64,000 nucleotides of DNA, taken from Oscillospiraceae bacterium. GTDB taxonomy: Bacteria; Bacillota; Clostridia; Oscillospirales; Oscillospiraceae. The stretch lies in contig JAFSJE010000048.1 of assembly GCA_017439425.1 (NCBI GenBank), positions 62,001 to 126,000 on the forward strand. The letters are read 5' to 3'. The position numbers and the translations under genes are program-made. The notes under the pieces were generated by a model. It searched no databases, was not told the origin of the DNA, and was given only the letters and a program-made list of their open reading frames with translations. Below, in pieces: positions 62,439 to 64,000 of the stretch. Position 1 is the stretch's first letter. Each line of letters opens with the position of its first letter.

Positions 62439-63557
62439 ATGGCAACCGTTAAGCTTACAAACGTAAAAAAGGTGTACGACAATAACGTCGTCGCCGTTCA
62501 CGATTTTAATCTTGATATAAAGGATAAGGAATTTGTAGTTTTCGTCGGCCCCTCAGGCTGCGGAAAATCCACAACGCTCCGCATGATCGCGGGACTTGAG
62601 GAGATCTCCGGCGGCACCGTTGAGATCGACGGCGAGGTCGTCAACGATCTTCAGCCGAAGGACAGAAACATAGCGATGGTCTTCCAGAACTACGCTCTTT
62701 ATCCGCACATGACCGTTTACGATAATATCGCGTTCTCGCTTCGGCTTCAGAAGATGCCCGAGGACGTCATCTATGAAAAGGTCACGAACGCCGCTGAGAT
62801 CCTCGGCATCACCGAGTATCTTCTCAGAAAGCCGCGCGCACTCTCCGGCGGCCAGCGCCAGCGCGTCGCGATCGGCAGAGCGATGGTGCGCGACAGCAAG
62901 GTGTTCCTGATGGACGAGCCGCTCTCGAACCTTGACGCGAAACTCCGCAATCAGATGCGCGCTGAGATCATCCTGCTCCGTCAGAAGCTGAACACCACCT
63001 TTGTCTACGTTACCCACGATCAGACTGAGGCTATGACCCTCGGCGACCGCATCGTAATCATGAAGGACGGCTTCATTCAGCAGGTCGGCACACCGCCTGA
63101 GGTCTTTGAGATGCCGAAAAACCTCTTTGTCGCGGGCTTCATAGGCGCACCGCAGATGAACATCATCAAGACCGAGCTCAAAAAGCAGGGCGGAGAGTAT
63201 TCAGTCAGCCCGTTCGGAGTTAAGTTCGCCGTTGACGGCGAGAAGGGCGCCGCGCTCAAGGCTAAGGGCGCGAAGGAGGGCGAGATCTGCCTCGGCGTTC
63301 GCCCTGAGCACATAGTCCTCGCGAAGGCGGGCCAGGGCATCCCCTGCACCCTCGAGGTCAACGAAATGATGGGCTCCGAGCTTCACCTCCACGTCTATAC
63401 CGAGGACGGCACTCGCCTTATCGTCCGCGTTCCGACTGTCGGACTTGACGCGAAGGAGAGAGAGGGACTTAAGCAGGGTGCGAAGGTCTGGATAACCTTT
63501 GAGTCAAAGGTCATGCATTTCTTCGATCCCGAGACCACCGAAAATCTCTTGAACTGA
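62439..63557 (+). CDS. ABC importer ATPase, MsmX/UgpC type
   Basis: Energises the importer, 372 aa. Walker A GPSGCGKSTT at residue 37, Q-loop FQNYALYPHM, signature LSGGQRQRVAIGRA, Walker B VFLMDEPLSNLD, switch His in VTHDQTEAM, then the C-terminal TOBE/OB regulatory domain. MsmX-type ATPases can serve several importers, but here it is in the operon itself. The start has GAGGAG upstream. Confidence 0.96.
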   Translation: MATVKLTNVKKVYDNNVVAVHDFNLDIKDKEFVVFVGPSGCGKSTTLRMIAGLEEISGGTVEIDGEVVNDLQPKDRNIAMVFQNYALYPHMTVYDNIAFSLRLQKMPEDVIYEKVTNAAEILGITEYLLRKPRALSGGQRQRVAIGRAMVRDSKVFLMDEPLSNLDAKLRNQMRAEIILLRQKLNTTFVYVTHDQTEAMTLGDRIVIMKDGFIQQVGTPPEVFEMPKNLFVAGFIGAPQMNIIKTELKKQGGEYSVSPFGVKFAVDGEKGAALKAKGAKEGEICLGVRPEHIVLAKAGQGIPCTLEVNEMMGSELHLHVYTEDGTRLIVRVPTVGLDAKEREGLKQGAKVWITFESKVMHFFDPETTENLLN

Positions 63558-63568
63558 GAACTGAACAC

Positions 63569-63604
63569 AAAAAGCGCCTGACGCAGAGTGCGTCAGGCGC
63601 TTTT
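63569..63604. terminator. Bidirectional terminator after the importer
   Basis: Fifteen-base stem AAAAGCGCCTGACGC / GCGTCAGGCGCTTTT with a five-base loop. Confidence 0.95.
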
Positions 63605-63616
63605 ATATGCTATCGT

Positions 63617-64000
63617 TTATTTTGCGATGGGGGAGAATGTGTTCATCATATATCCGAAGCGAGCACCGAAGCCCTCAGCGCTCTCAATAGTGAAGTGTGC
63701 CTCGGCGACACGGCAGCCGTCGGCAGCGGGTACGACGAAAACGGTCTGCATTTTGCCGGAGTCGTCCTTTGCGTCGTAAGCGACGATGTAAACACAATCA
63801 CCGGCCTTGTCGAGAGTAAGAGGCTGCTTCTCAACAGAATTAAAATCGTTGGATAGAGAAGCAGTGAACGCGTCAGCGACAGTGTCTGCGCTCTGAGCGC
63901 TTGCCGTAACGTCGAGGTAGTTCCAGGCATCCTCGGCAGTATCAAAGACGGAGATGAAGCGCTCGCGGTCGCTTTCAGTAACGCGGTTCAAGGAGTCGTA
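63617..64000 (-). CDS. Unknown protein, N-terminus beyond the window
   Basis: The frame runs open to the right edge, so only the C-terminal ~127 residues are seen. The visible part is a mixed alpha/beta domain (RERFISVFDTAEDAWNYLDV, then GDCVYIVAYDAKDDSGKMQTVFVVP) with no membrane segment or known motif. It may be the end of a secreted or lipoprotein; no function can be given. Confidence 0.7.
   Translation of the reverse strand, partial: YDSLNRVTESDRERFISVFDTAEDAWNYLDVTASAQSADTVADAFTASLSNDFNSVEKQPLTLDKAGDCVYIVAYDAKDDSGKMQTVFVVPAADGCRVAEAHFTIESAEGFGARFGYMMNTFSPIAK

Overview
The window reads as chromosome of a Gram-positive, spore-forming Clostridia-type anaerobe, probably a gut Oscillospiraceae-like Firmicute. 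The signs are rpoB-rpoC followed by rpsL-rpsG-fusA-tuf, a YlmC/YmxH sporulation protein, an FtsK/SpoIIIE translocase, FakA/DegV, an Asp23-type protein, CmpB and FeoA-FeoB family proteins, lipoprotein glycosidases with Gly/Pro/Glu linkers, no outer-membrane genes, and strong AGGAGG ribosome sites with many TTG/GTG starts. G+C is about one half, and visibly lower around 31.9-32.9 kb. The family-level placement is inference. There is no phage, transposase, integrase or CRISPR array.

Layout. 0-4.4 kb: housekeeping run comEC (5' cut by the window)-holA-rnmV-nrdR. 4.4-8.1 kb: leftward iron operon, a fused FeoA-FeoB, a 45-aa Cys-rich partner and an SLC13-type permease, all joined by 4-nt overlaps. 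8.1-11.6 kb: flippase-like membrane protein, AraC regulator and MATE exporter. 11.6-18.9 kb: pentose locus with a fucose/arabinose-type isomerase, a DUF4867 cupin, two related unknown membrane proteins, a xylulokinase, an AraC regulator and a GH43 glycosidase. 18.9-22.7 kb: ylmC-like gene, VanX-like lipoprotein, rpsB-tsf. 22.7-27.7 kb: DegV, CmpB, HD, FakA and Asp23 genes, bracketed by two copies of a ~162-bp structured repeat. 27.7-33.6 kb: dut, trxB/trxA, a carboxylesterase, a small flavin-type oxidase, an AT-rich regulator/zinc-finger pair and small proteins. 33.6-46.2 kb: tRNA-Leu, rpoBC, str operon and tuf. 46.3-51.1 kb: uppP-ftsK-UPF0126-shikimate kinase-like. 51.2-64 kb: a double-HTH regulator, HAD and GH13 genes, two unknown membrane proteins, a GH53 galactanase, and a complete oligosaccharide ABC importer whose binding protein carries an extra C-terminal SusE/SusF-like module.

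The carbohydrate genes suggest breakdown of plant arabinan, xylan and galactan plus alpha-glucan outside the cell. Import is by the ABC system at the right end, and pentose entry to central metabolism is by the isomerase/xylulokinase pair. Regulation is legible: clean sigma-A promoters precede most units, and rho-independent hairpins separate them.

The most unusual object is the structured repeat. Both copies sit between convergent genes, and each is flanked on both sides by a copy of that locus's own terminator hairpin, as if insertion had duplicated the terminator. Each copy also carries, on the minus strand, a Shine-Dalgarno-preceded 37-codon reading frame that ends at the element boundary.
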